NCBI GenBank assembly: GCA_005881055.1 | Contig: VBHW01000185.1 | Coordinates: 1 to 6,908, forward strand | DNA length: 6,908 nucleotides | Direction of reading: 5' to 3' | From: Chloroflexota bacterium | Lineage (GTDB): Bacteria > Chloroflexota > Limnocylindria > Limnocylindrales > CSP1-4 | Shown here: positions 1-5,150 of the stretch, piece by piece | Layout of the letters: each line of letters opens with the position of its first letter | How positions within the stretch are numbered: position 1 is the first letter of the stretch | Notes under the pieces: generated by a model | What the model saw: only the letters and a program-made list of their open reading frames with translations | Told to the model about the DNA's origin: nothing | Databases searched by the model: none | Program-made: the position numbers and the translations under genes

Positions 1-138
1 CGCCGGGCCCTGCGCCCGTGGTGGGGCGTCGTCTGGTACGTCCGGGGCGCGCACGGCGTCGTCGAGCTGCCGGTCGGGGCGATCGACGACTCGGGCACCC
101 GGCTCGGCGACCTCGTCCGCCTGGAGGCGATCGACTAG
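1..138 (+). CDS. C-terminal 45 residues of an unidentified protein (5' end outside window)
   Basis: Frame 1 is open from the window edge to a TAG at 136-138 and encodes 45 residues, beginning RRALRPWWGVVWYVRG and ending LGDLVRLEAID. The composition looks like real coding sequence: G/C at most third positions, and an amphipathic, beta-rich segment rich in Trp, Val and Gly with acidic residues near the end. There is no membrane segment or recognisable motif, and I cannot assign a family. It lies on the same strand as comF but is separated from it by 134 bp holding a hairpin and a tandem repeat, so co-transcription is uncertain. The start codon is off the window. Confidence 0.6.
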   Translation, partial: RRALRPWWGVVWYVRGAHGVVELPVGAIDDSGTRLGDLVRLEAID

Positions 139-154
139 CGAACACTCAGGACGG

Positions 155-183
155 CCCTCGGCTGCATCAGGGGCGCCCGAGGG
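155..183 (+). terminator. possible weak terminator hairpin after the upstream gene
   Basis: CCCTCGG (155-161) pairs with CCGAGGG (177-183), giving a perfect 7-bp stem with a 15-nt loop, 16 nt after the stop codon at 136-138. No run of T follows, so this is not a canonical intrinsic terminator. Position and stem are the only support, and the long loop weakens the case. Confidence 0.3.
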
Positions 184-213
184 GAGCCACGATCCCCAAG
201 CCCCAGGGTCAGA

Positions 214-257
214 TGAGCCACCGTTGAGCCACCGTTGAGCCACGGTTGAGCCACCCC
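214..257. repeat. four tandem 11-bp repeats upstream of comF
   Basis: Four head-to-tail units start at 214, 225, 236 and 247. The first two are identical (TGAGCCACCGT), the third differs by one base (TGAGCCACGGT), and the fourth keeps TGAGCCACC and then diverges. The array ends 15 bp before the comF ATG. An 11-bp period puts equivalent bases on roughly the same helix face, as in direct-repeat sites bound by OmpR/PhoB-type response regulators. The junctions also create TTGAGC, a partial -35-like hexamer. It could equally be replication slippage with no function. Confidence 0.75.
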
Positions 258-272
258 TGCGAATCTGGCTCC

Positions 273-968
273 ATGATCCGCGACTGCTCGAGGCCTGCCT
301 GGCGGCGCGCGGGCGGGTGGTTGCTCGACCTCGCCCTGCCCGCGGCCTGCAGCGGATGCGGCCGTGAGGGCGCAGCCCTGTGCAACGCGTGCCTCCCGGC
401 CCTGGCCGCCAGATCGTCCGTGCCGCGGGGCATCCCGCTCGGGCTTCCGTCAGACGTCCCGGAACCGCTCCTCCAGCTCGAATGGTGTGCGCCGTTCAGC
501 GGGACGGTCCGGCGGGCGTTGCACGACCTGAAGTACGCCGGCGAGCGGAGACTGGCCGAGCCGCTCGGCCGGGCCGTGGCTGAGCGCTGGCGGGCGACCG
601 CCGCGGGCGGCGACCTCGTCGCCCACGTGCCGGTCCACGTGGCCCGAGCTCGCGACCGCGGGTACGACCAGGCGGAGGCGCTCGCGATCGTCGTCGCCCG
701 GACCCTCCGCCTCCCGCGCGTCGCCGCCCTCGAGCGTGCCCGCTCGACGGTGGCCCAGTTCGAGCTGGGCCGCGACCGTCGAGCGGCGAACGTCGCCGGC
801 GCGTTCCGGCTCGCCGGACGGATCGACCGTCGCGCGATCGAGGGCCGCTGGATCGTCCTCGTCGACGACGTGGTGACGACGGGCGCGACGCTCGCTGCGT
901 GCGCCGAGGCGCTCTTCGCGGCCGGGGCGCTCGGGGTCTCGGGGCTGGCCGTCGCCCGCGAACGCTGA
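273..968 (+). CDS. comF: ComF family protein (zinc-finger plus phosphoribosyltransferase-like)
   Basis: The product is 231 residues from ATG 273, the usual ComF length. ComF proteins are cytoplasmic type I phosphoribosyltransferase-like proteins tied to DNA uptake in competent bacteria, but most carriers are not known to be competent and the reaction is unknown. Seen here: an N-terminal zinc-binding four-cysteine motif (C26, C29, C37, C40), a LKYAGERRLAEPLG segment near 87-99, the RDRGYDQAEALA block (128-138), an ERARSTVAQ...L.RDRRAANVAGAF region (154-178), and the PRPP-binding loop VLVDDVVTTGAT (195-206). The start is chosen at ATG 273. A TTG at 246 would fall inside the tandem repeat, and neither start has a clear Shine-Dalgarno. 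hpf follows 176 bp downstream on the same strand, a common neighbour. Confidence 0.93.
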   Translation: MIRDCSRPAWRRAGGWLLDLALPAACSGCGREGAALCNACLPALAARSSVPRGIPLGLPSDVPEPLLQLEWCAPFSGTVRRALHDLKYAGERRLAEPLGRAVAERWRATAAGGDLVAHVPVHVARARDRGYDQAEALAIVVARTLRLPRVAALERARSTVAQFELGRDRRAANVAGAFRLAGRIDRRAIEGRWIVLVDDVVTTGATLAACAEALFAAGALGVSGLAVARER

Positions 969-1036
969 CGTCGACTCGCGGTTCGCGTGCCGACCCTGGG
1001 CCGCCGGGGGAGGCGGGTCCGGGAGCCCTCGAGGGC

Positions 1037-1042
1037 TATACT
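1037..1042 (+). promoter_or_regulatory. candidate -10 element for hpf
   Basis: TATACT matches the sigma-70 -10 consensus at five of six bases and stands out in very GC-rich sequence. It sits about 100 bp before the hpf start, which would leave a 5' leader near 95 nt. No good -35 hexamer lies 16-18 bp upstream and there is no extended -10 TG, so the call rests on the hexamer and its position in the comF-hpf gap. Confidence 0.35.
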
Positions 1043-1132
1043 CGACCCGAACCTGCTCGACCTCCGCGGTCGCTCGGACCAGCCGATGCCCAGCCCGTCT
1101 CGCCCGGACGGGGACCGCGGCCGCGCTCGACG

Positions 1133-1139
1133 GGAGGTG
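1133..1139 (+). promoter_or_regulatory. strong Shine-Dalgarno for hpf
   Basis: GGAGGTG lies 5 nt before ATG 1145 and fixes the hpf start, even though the reading frame is open upstream to about 899. It is much stronger than anything in front of comF, arsR or nfo. Confidence 0.85.
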
Positions 1140-1144
1140 CCTCG

Positions 1145-1795
1145 ATGCGGACGATCGTCAAGGGCAAGAACCTCGAGGTCCCCGAGCGGGTCCGTCGGTA
1201 CGCGGAGCGCAAGCTCGCCCGGCTCGAGCGCCTCCTCGACGACCGGAGCGACGCCATCGTCGAGCTGTCGGTCGAGCAGCACCGCAGCGCTGCCGATTCC
1301 CACATCGTCGACGTCACGCTCGTCATCGATGGATCGACGCTGCGCGGGCATGCCGCCGGCCCATCGTTCCAGGCGGGCCTCGATACCGCCGTCGACAAGG
1401 TCGAGCGCCGTGCGGTCGACTACAAGCAGAAGCCCCGACTCCGCGCCAGGCCGATCGAGGAGAAGCAACTCCTCCGGCGGATCGCCGACGGCACCGCCGA
1501 GCCGCGTCGGGAGCCGCGCATCGTGAAGACGAAGCGCTTCGCGATCGAGCCGATGTTCGAGGAGGACGCGCTCTCCGAGATGGAGGAGCTGGGCCACAGC
1601 TTCTTCATCTTCGTCAACGCGGAGACCGAGCGGCTCGCGGTCCTCTACCGGCGGAACGGCGGGGACTTCGGCCTCATCGAGCCGATCGTCGGCGGCGAGT
1701 ACACGGCGTCCGGGCAGGGCCGGCCCCCACGGGAGGGCGGGCGCTCGCGCTCGGGTGACAATGGAGCTCGCGGCCGGGGCGCCCGCGTTCGCTGA
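1145..1795 (+). CDS. hpf: long-form ribosome hibernation promoting factor (HPF/RaiA family)
   Basis: The 216-residue product belongs to the long HPF class, which binds the small ribosomal subunit near the decoding centre and joins 70S ribosomes into inactive 100S dimers in resting cells. The N-terminal S30AE domain spans about 1-95, opening MRTIVKGKNLEVPERVRRYAER with VDVTLVIDG at 55-63. A charged linker (about 96-125) leads to the C-terminal dimerisation domain (about 126-180), with the hallmark VKTKRFAIEPMFEEDAL and a HSFFIFVNAETERLAVLYRR core ending in GLIEP. After that domain comes an extra Gly/Arg-rich tail (181-216) that looks disordered, where many homologues stop soon after GLIEP. The start is set by the Shine-Dalgarno at 1133-1139. 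The gene follows comF and converges on the arsR gene. Confidence 0.96.
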   Translation: MRTIVKGKNLEVPERVRRYAERKLARLERLLDDRSDAIVELSVEQHRSAADSHIVDVTLVIDGSTLRGHAAGPSFQAGLDTAVDKVERRAVDYKQKPRLRARPIEEKQLLRRIADGTAEPRREPRIVKTKRFAIEPMFEEDALSEMEELGHSFFIFVNAETERLAVLYRRNGGDFGLIEPIVGGEYTASGQGRPPREGGRSRSGDNGARGRGARVR

Positions 1796-1805
1796 TCCAG
1801 CGCGT

Positions 1806-1823
1806 CCTCAGCCGCCGCTGAGG
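1806..1823. terminator. hairpin between convergent hpf and arsR
   Basis: CCTCAGC (1806-1812) and GCTGAGG (1817-1823) form a perfect 7-bp stem with a 4-nt CGCC loop, 10 nt after the hpf stop. The location between convergent genes suits a terminator for hpf, and possibly for arsR from the other side. No T-run follows on either strand, so termination strength is uncertain. Confidence 0.5.
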
Positions 1824-1858
1824 CGCGGGGCGCTCAGGCGCGACGGCACTCAGGCGCG
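1818..1858. repeat. three short direct repeats at the arsR 3' end
   Basis: CTGAGGCGCG at 1818-1827, CTCAGGCGCG at 1833-1842 and CTCAGGCGCG at 1849-1858 are spaced 15-16 bp apart. The last copy contains the TGA stop (complement of 1850-1852) of the extended arsR frame, so on the minus strand the block amounts to repeated copies of the gene's final codons. The first copy overlaps the hairpin at 1806-1823. Slippage is the simplest explanation. Confidence 0.55.
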
Positions 1859-2047
1859 GCGGTACTCCCCGGCGGCGCGGGTCATGAGCTTCGTGTCCAC
1901 GAGGTAGCGCCGGAGCGCCGCGACGTCCGGGTGGAACAGCGCGAGGCGCTGGTTGACCTCCTTCTCCGGGTACGCCCGATGCTCGGTGAAGCATCGGTCG
2001 CGCAGGTAGGCGAGGACGACGAGGCGCTTCTTCTCCGGCGCCGGGAT
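1850..2047 (-). pseudogene. DUF2087 domain cut off from its ArsR gene by an in-frame TAG
   Basis: Reading on in the arsR frame past the TAG at 2048-2050 gives 65 codons to a TGA at 1850-1852. The translation opens IPAPEKKRLVVLAYL and continues with AYPEKEVNQRLALFHPDVAALRR and LVDTKLMTR before ending GEYRRA. This is the typical DUF2087 pattern (KKR-hVhL, YxExEVN, HxDhAxLRRxLhD), and its normal N-terminal part GRLV lies just before the stop. In homologues the domain runs uninterrupted after the winged helix. No ATG, GTG or TTG occurs early enough to restart translation of this part. One base change from a sense codon, for example CAG to TAG, explains the break. Codon use is undegraded, so the lesion is recent, a base error, or read through. 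Confidence 0.8.
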
Positions 2048-2416
2048 CTACACGAGGCGGCCGTCGACGATGAACGCCCGGAGCACCTTGGCCTCGAAGG
2101 CCGGCAGGGTCTCACCGTCGGGGCCGGGCAGGCTTGCCCGATCCTCCGTGGCGCGCTCCATCTCGTGGAGCATCCGCCCAACCGCGTGGAGGCGATCGAC
2201 GCGCAGGGAGTACTCGACGTAGGGCCGCCGCGGACGAGCGTCGACGAGGCCGGCGGCGCGCAGGCGCTTGAGATGGTGTACGACGGTCCCGGGCGCGAGG
2301 TCGAGGTCGTCCGCCAGCTCCTCGACCGCGTACGGTCGACTCGCGAGCAGGCCGACGATCCGCAGCCGGGAGGCGTCGGACAGGGCCTTGAGGGTCGCGA
2401 GGAGCTCGGGATCCAT
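2048..2416 (-). CDS. ArsR-family winged-helix regulator, stopping before its DUF2087 domain
   Basis: The product is 122 residues from ATG at 2416-2414. Residues 5-75 form an ArsR-type winged helix: LLATLKALSDASRLRIVGLL (helices 1-2), VEELADDLDLAPGTVVHHLKRL as the helix-turn-helix (31-52) and AGLVDARPRRPYVEYSL as the wing. The ELCVCDL-type metal site is absent, so a metal sensor is unlikely. The C-terminal part ends KVLRAFIVDGRLV, the entry to a DUF2087 domain, where TAG stops translation. Such proteins bind DNA as dimers and usually repress their own and adjacent genes; the ligand of DUF2087 members is unknown. No Shine-Dalgarno precedes the ATG, and the predicted promoter would start transcription almost on it. 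The gene is divergent from nfo across a 65-bp gap containing a palindrome. The DNA-binding half may still work if produced alone. Confidence 0.9.
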   Translation of the reverse strand: MDPELLATLKALSDASRLRIVGLLASRPYAVEELADDLDLAPGTVVHHLKRLRAAGLVDARPRRPYVEYSLRVDRLHAVGRMLHEMERATEDRASLPGPDGETLPAFEAKVLRAFIVDGRLV

Positions 2417-2422
2417 GCGCCA

Positions 2423-2451
2423 AGTGTCGTTTCTGATTTGATGACTGTCAA
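2423..2451 (-). promoter_or_regulatory. predicted arsR promoter
   Basis: On the minus strand a perfect TTGACA (-35, complement of 2446-2451) is followed after exactly 17 bp by GACACT (complement of 2423-2428), which keeps the -10 positions A2, A4 and T6. Transcription would start at about 2416, the first base of the arsR ATG, predicting a leaderless or nearly leaderless mRNA and explaining the missing Shine-Dalgarno. The -35 lies inside the inverted repeat, so a bound repressor would block polymerase. Confidence 0.55.
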
Positions 2452-2456
2452 ATCAG
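2433..2456. promoter_or_regulatory. perfect inverted-repeat operator between arsR and nfo
   Basis: CTGATTTGA (2433-2441) and TCAAATCAG (2448-2456) are perfect 9-bp inverted arms around a 6-bp centre, in an AT-rich island inside very GC-rich DNA. The site overlaps the arsR -35 and sits just upstream of nfo. Size and symmetry fit the binding site of an ArsR dimer, so autoregulation plus control of nfo is likely. That the adjacent ArsR protein is the binder is inference. Confidence 0.75.
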
Positions 2457-2474
2457 GCCGTGCTGGGGTACGAT
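2446..2474 (+). promoter_or_regulatory. tentative nfo promoter
   Basis: TACGAT at 2469-2474 matches the -10 consensus at T1, A2, A5 and T6. Seventeen bp upstream is TGTCAA (2446-2451), a poor -35. A start about 7 nt past the -10 falls at 2481-2482, on the second in-frame ATG of nfo, again predicting a leaderless message. The weak -35 could mean activator dependence or simply a wrong call. Confidence 0.35.
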
Positions 2475-2481
2475 GCGGCCG

Positions 2482-3450
2482 ATGCCCCCTTCCCTGCCCG
2501 ACGGTCGACGCGTCGGCGCCCATCTGCCGCTGGCCGCTGGCATGGTCGCGGCCGTCGAGCGCGCTCACACGATCGGCGCTCGCGCCCTCCAGGTGTTCGC
2601 GGACAACCCGACCGCGTGGCGGCGGCGCGCGGAGCCCGCGGCCGAGCTCCCGGCCTTCCGGGATCGTGCTCGCACCCTCGACATCGGGCCGATCGCGATC
2701 CACGCCTCGTATCTCGTCAACCTCGCGGGCCCGGAGGACGAGTTCCGCGCGCGATCGATCGAGGTCCTCGCGAGCGAGCTCCGGGCGGCACCCGGCTACG
2801 ACGCGCGGTTCGTCAACGTCCACATCGGCTCCCACAAGGGGACAGGCCTGGATGGTGGGCTCGAGCGCTTCGGGCGCGGGGTGGCGAGCGTCCTCGCGGA
2901 GGTCGACTCCGGCGCCGACGCTGCGTTCCTCGTCCTCGAGAACTCGGCGGGCGGCGGTGGCGGCATCGGCGTCTCGATCGACGAGCTCGAGGCCGTCCTC
3001 GAGGCGATCGCGGCACACGGCGCAGATGCCGATCGGATCCGCCTCTGCCTCGACATCGCCCATCTCTGGGCGGCTGGTGTCCCGATCGGCGACCCGGAGG
3101 CCGTCGACGGCTTCCTGACGGCGCTCGAGGCACGGATCGGCCGGGACCGGCTCGCGATGATCCACCTGAACGACTCGAAGGCGCCGTTCGGGGGCCGGAT
3201 GGACCGCCATGAGCACCTCGGCGCGGGGCTCATCGGGGTGCCCGCGCTGCAGCGGCTGCTCACCGACCCGCGGCTCGCCGGCGTCACGTACTACCTCGAG
3301 ACGCCCGGCATGGAGGAGGGCTACGACGCGATCAACGTCGCGCGGGCGTACGCGATCGCGGCCGGCCGACGGCTCACGGCGTTGCCGCGAGGCGCGACGA
3401 AGGTCCGCGGAACCCGCTCCCGGATCGGCTCCAAGGCCGCGGCGGGCTGA
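2482..3450 (+). CDS. nfo: endonuclease IV (AP endonuclease, TIM-barrel)
   Basis: The 322-residue product is endonuclease IV, which cuts DNA 5' of abasic sites and removes blocked 3' ends in base excision repair using three zinc ions. All nine metal ligands known from the E. coli enzyme have counterparts here: H74 (IHASYLVNLA), H114 (VNVHIGSH), E153 (VLENSAG), D191 and H194 (CLDIAHLWAAG), H228 (MIHLNDSK), D241 and H243 (DRHEHLG) and E273 (YLETPG). Spacings from H194 onward are the same as in E. coli. The protein ends in a basic tail (about 303-322), somewhat longer than usual. ATG 2482 is chosen because the tentative -10 covers the alternative ATG 2473, which would add three residues; neither has a clear Shine-Dalgarno. 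Divergence from arsR suggests repressor control. The glycosyltransferase gene starts 2 nt after the stop. Confidence 0.95.
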   Translation: MPPSLPDGRRVGAHLPLAAGMVAAVERAHTIGARALQVFADNPTAWRRRAEPAAELPAFRDRARTLDIGPIAIHASYLVNLAGPEDEFRARSIEVLASELRAAPGYDARFVNVHIGSHKGTGLDGGLERFGRGVASVLAEVDSGADAAFLVLENSAGGGGGIGVSIDELEAVLEAIAAHGADADRIRLCLDIAHLWAAGVPIGDPEAVDGFLTALEARIGRDRLAMIHLNDSKAPFGGRMDRHEHLGAGLIGVPALQRLLTDPRLAGVTYYLETPGMEEGYDAINVARAYAIAAGRRLTALPRGATKVRGTRSRIGSKAAAG

Positions 3451-3452
3451 GG

Positions 3453-4985
3453 TTGCGCGCCGCCACGTGGCTGCCGCCCGGAGCGACCGGGCGCTGGGCC
3501 TGGCCCGTGACGCTGGTGCACGATCTGCTCGCACGGGGCACGTGGGACACCGACCAGGGTCACGATATGCTCGTCCTGCGCGCGCTCGTGGCCGACGGCC
3601 GGCTGCCCCTCCTCGGCCCGCCGACGTCGATCGGCGACTTCCACCATGGCGCGCTGTACTACTACCTCCTCGCGCCGGCGGCGTTCCTCGGCGGCGGGGA
3701 CCCGTCGGCGGTCGTCGCCGAGATCGCGCTGCTCGGCGTGACGGCGGTCGCGCTCGTCGCGGGGCTCGCGCGCCGCCTGGCCGGTCCGGCGGCTGGGGTC
3801 GCGGCAGGGATCGTCATCGCCGTGTCGGGCTCGGCCGTCGACGAGTCGACATTCATCTGGAACCCGAACCTCATCGCGTTCTCGAGCGCACTGGCGGTCG
3901 CCGCCGCGTGGCACGCCTGGTCGACGGGACGTGCCCGCTGGTGGATCGTCGCGGCCGCCGGCCAGGCGATCACGATGCAATGCCACGTCCTCGGCTGGAC
4001 GCTCCTCCCGCCGCTCGGGGCCTGGCTCGTCGTGGACGCGCGCCGGCGGACGGGCGGGGAGCGTAGGCGCGTCCTCGCGGCGGGGCTGGGTGGGCTGCTC
4101 CTCATCGCGGCGACGTACGTCCCGCTCGTGGCGTCCGAGCTGCAGACCGGCTTCCACGAGACGCGGGCGGCGATCGCCTTCCTCGCCGGCGGCGGGCAGG
4201 CGACGGCACCGGATCCGCTGCTGCGCATCGTCTTCGTCTCGCTGCGGATCGTGGCCTGGCCGCTCACCGGCCTGCTCACGGCTGCGCTCGCCGCGGGCGT
4301 CTTCGCGGCCGTCGGCGCGCTCGCCCTCGTCGCGTGGCGCGTCCGTGCGGCAACGCCGCCGGAACGCACGCTCGTCCGCTGGATCGCGGCGACGATCGCC
4401 TGGAGCTGGCTCGTGCTCGGGCTCGGCGTGTCGAGCCTCGCGTCGGTGACGCCGTTGCCGGTCGACCACTACCACGCGTTCCTCGACCCGCTCGTGGTCC
4501 TCGGCGTTGGGTTCAGCGCGGCCGGCCTGTGGCACCTCGTCGGCCGGGCACGCGTCCCCGGGCGGCTCGGAGCTGTCGCGGTCGTGGCGGCGCTCGTCGC
4601 GTGGAACGTCACGCACCAGCCGCCGTCCGTGGCCCCCGACGGGGGCTATCCGGCGGCGCTGGCCGCGGCCGGGCGGATCGCCGGCCTGGTCGACGGGCGG
4701 GGCGGGCGGATCGTCAGCCTTCCGCCCTTCAAGGCGCCGGACGCCTACGTCTATCCCCTGGTGCGTGTCGGCGCGTCGATCAGCTCTTTCCCCGCCGGCC
4801 TGCCCGACGCGGCGTCACCCGGTGCCCTCATCGTCCTGTGCGACGACCTCTTCGTCGCGGACTGCGGCGGCCCCGCGGAGGACGCGGTGGCCGCGGCCGG
4901 TCCGGGCTCCGAGCTCGCGCTCGCCGATCGGTTCCGCCCGGCGCCCGGACGGACGATCTCCGTCTACCTGGCGGCGGGTCCCTGA
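3453..4985 (+). CDS. multi-pass membrane glycosyltransferase, GT39/ArnT-like (GT-C fold)
   Basis: The product is 510 residues from TTG 3453. GT-C enzymes of this kind move sugars from polyprenyl-phosphate donors to outward-facing acceptors; substrate and acceptor cannot be read here. The first extracytoplasmic loop has the acidic signature GTWDTDQGHDM (29-39, candidate catalytic D32/D34), followed by LPLLGPPTSIGDFHHGALYYYLL. Further family-like segments are FIWNPNLIAF (134-143) and QCHVLGWTLLPPLGAWL (176-192). Hydrophobic segments lie near 67-80, 87-106, 112-127, 138-153, 163-195, 207-226, 256-296, 308-330, 343-363 and 371-386. A soluble C-terminal domain covers about 390-510. The N-terminus is odd: only about 23 residues precede the conserved loop and they make a poor first helix. 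The frame has no better start, and GTGs at 3507 and 3516 would shorten it further. Two-nt spacing after nfo suggests translational coupling. Confidence 0.85.
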   Translation: MRAATWLPPGATGRWAWPVTLVHDLLARGTWDTDQGHDMLVLRALVADGRLPLLGPPTSIGDFHHGALYYYLLAPAAFLGGGDPSAVVAEIALLGVTAVALVAGLARRLAGPAAGVAAGIVIAVSGSAVDESTFIWNPNLIAFSSALAVAAAWHAWSTGRARWWIVAAAGQAITMQCHVLGWTLLPPLGAWLVVDARRRTGGERRRVLAAGLGGLLLIAATYVPLVASELQTGFHETRAAIAFLAGGGQATAPDPLLRIVFVSLRIVAWPLTGLLTAALAAGVFAAVGALALVAWRVRAATPPERTLVRWIAATIAWSWLVLGLGVSSLASVTPLPVDHYHAFLDPLVVLGVGFSAAGLWHLVGRARVPGRLGAVAVVAALVAWNVTHQPPSVAPDGGYPAALAAAGRIAGLVDGRGGRIVSLPPFKAPDAYVYPLVRVGASISSFPAGLPDAASPGALIVLCDDLFVADCGGPAEDAVAAAGPGSELALADRFRPAPGRTISVYLAAGP

Positions 4986-5000
4986 CCGGGCGCGCCGACC

Positions 5001-5042
5001 GCCGGCTGACGGGCGCCGACGGCCGGCTGACGGGCGCCGACG
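5001..5042. repeat. 21-bp tandem duplication after the glycosyltransferase stop
   Basis: Two identical 21-bp units occupy 5001-5021 and 5022-5042, each starting GCCGGCTGACGGG. A degenerate third copy (CTGACCGGGCGCGCCGACC, from 4982) overlaps the glycosyltransferase TGA at 4983-4985, so the stop-codon context appears to have been copied downstream. The region is non-coding and reads as a small minisatellite; copy number may vary among strains. Confidence 0.8.
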
Positions 5043-5068
5043 GCCCCGACCTGTCGCTCCCGGAATAA

Positions 5069-5099
5069 CGAACGCCGGCCCCGTGGAGGCCGGCGTTCG
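5069..5099. terminator. strong bidirectional terminator-like hairpin
   Basis: A perfect 12-bp stem (CGAACGCCGGCC at 5069-5080 with GGCCGGCGTTCG at 5088-5099) encloses a 7-nt loop, CCGTGGA. It lies between the convergent glycosyltransferase and XRE genes, 84 bp from one stop and 52 bp from the other, as expected for a shared terminator. There is no U-tract on either strand, as is common in high-GC bacteria. Confidence 0.75.
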
Positions 5100-5150
5100 C
5101 TGTCCCCGAGACCCGGACGTGGAGGCGACCGGGTCGTGCCCTGGAATGTG

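Noticed and set aside
214..257. CRISPR-like or origin iteron array
   Set aside because: Units are only 11 bp, directly abutting with no spacers, and there are just four. No cas gene or replication initiator is nearby.
899..1144. Upstream extension of the hpf reading frame by 82 codons
   Set aside because: The frame is open, but it overlaps the end of comF, contains a promoter-like TATACT, and is not family sequence. A strong Shine-Dalgarno marks ATG 1145.
209..1597. A 462-codon minus-strand open frame opposite comF and hpf
   Set aside because: It is antisense to two well-recognised genes. The translation is Arg/Ser/Pro-rich with no motif, the usual by-product of G/C-biased third codon positions.
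1850..2047. Independent translation of the DUF2087 part as a second gene
   Set aside because: No ATG, GTG or TTG occurs between the TAG and the middle of the domain; the first usable ones are close to its end.
1882..3534. A 550-codon minus-strand open frame spanning the arsR-nfo region
   Set aside because: It runs antisense to nfo and in a different frame over arsR. The translation is low-complexity and crosses the promoter region; both real genes have clear family motifs.
3321..4616. A 431-codon minus-strand open frame antisense to the glycosyltransferase
   Set aside because: The translation is almost entirely Arg, Asp, Glu, Gly and Pro, a composition shadow of the membrane protein on the plus strand.
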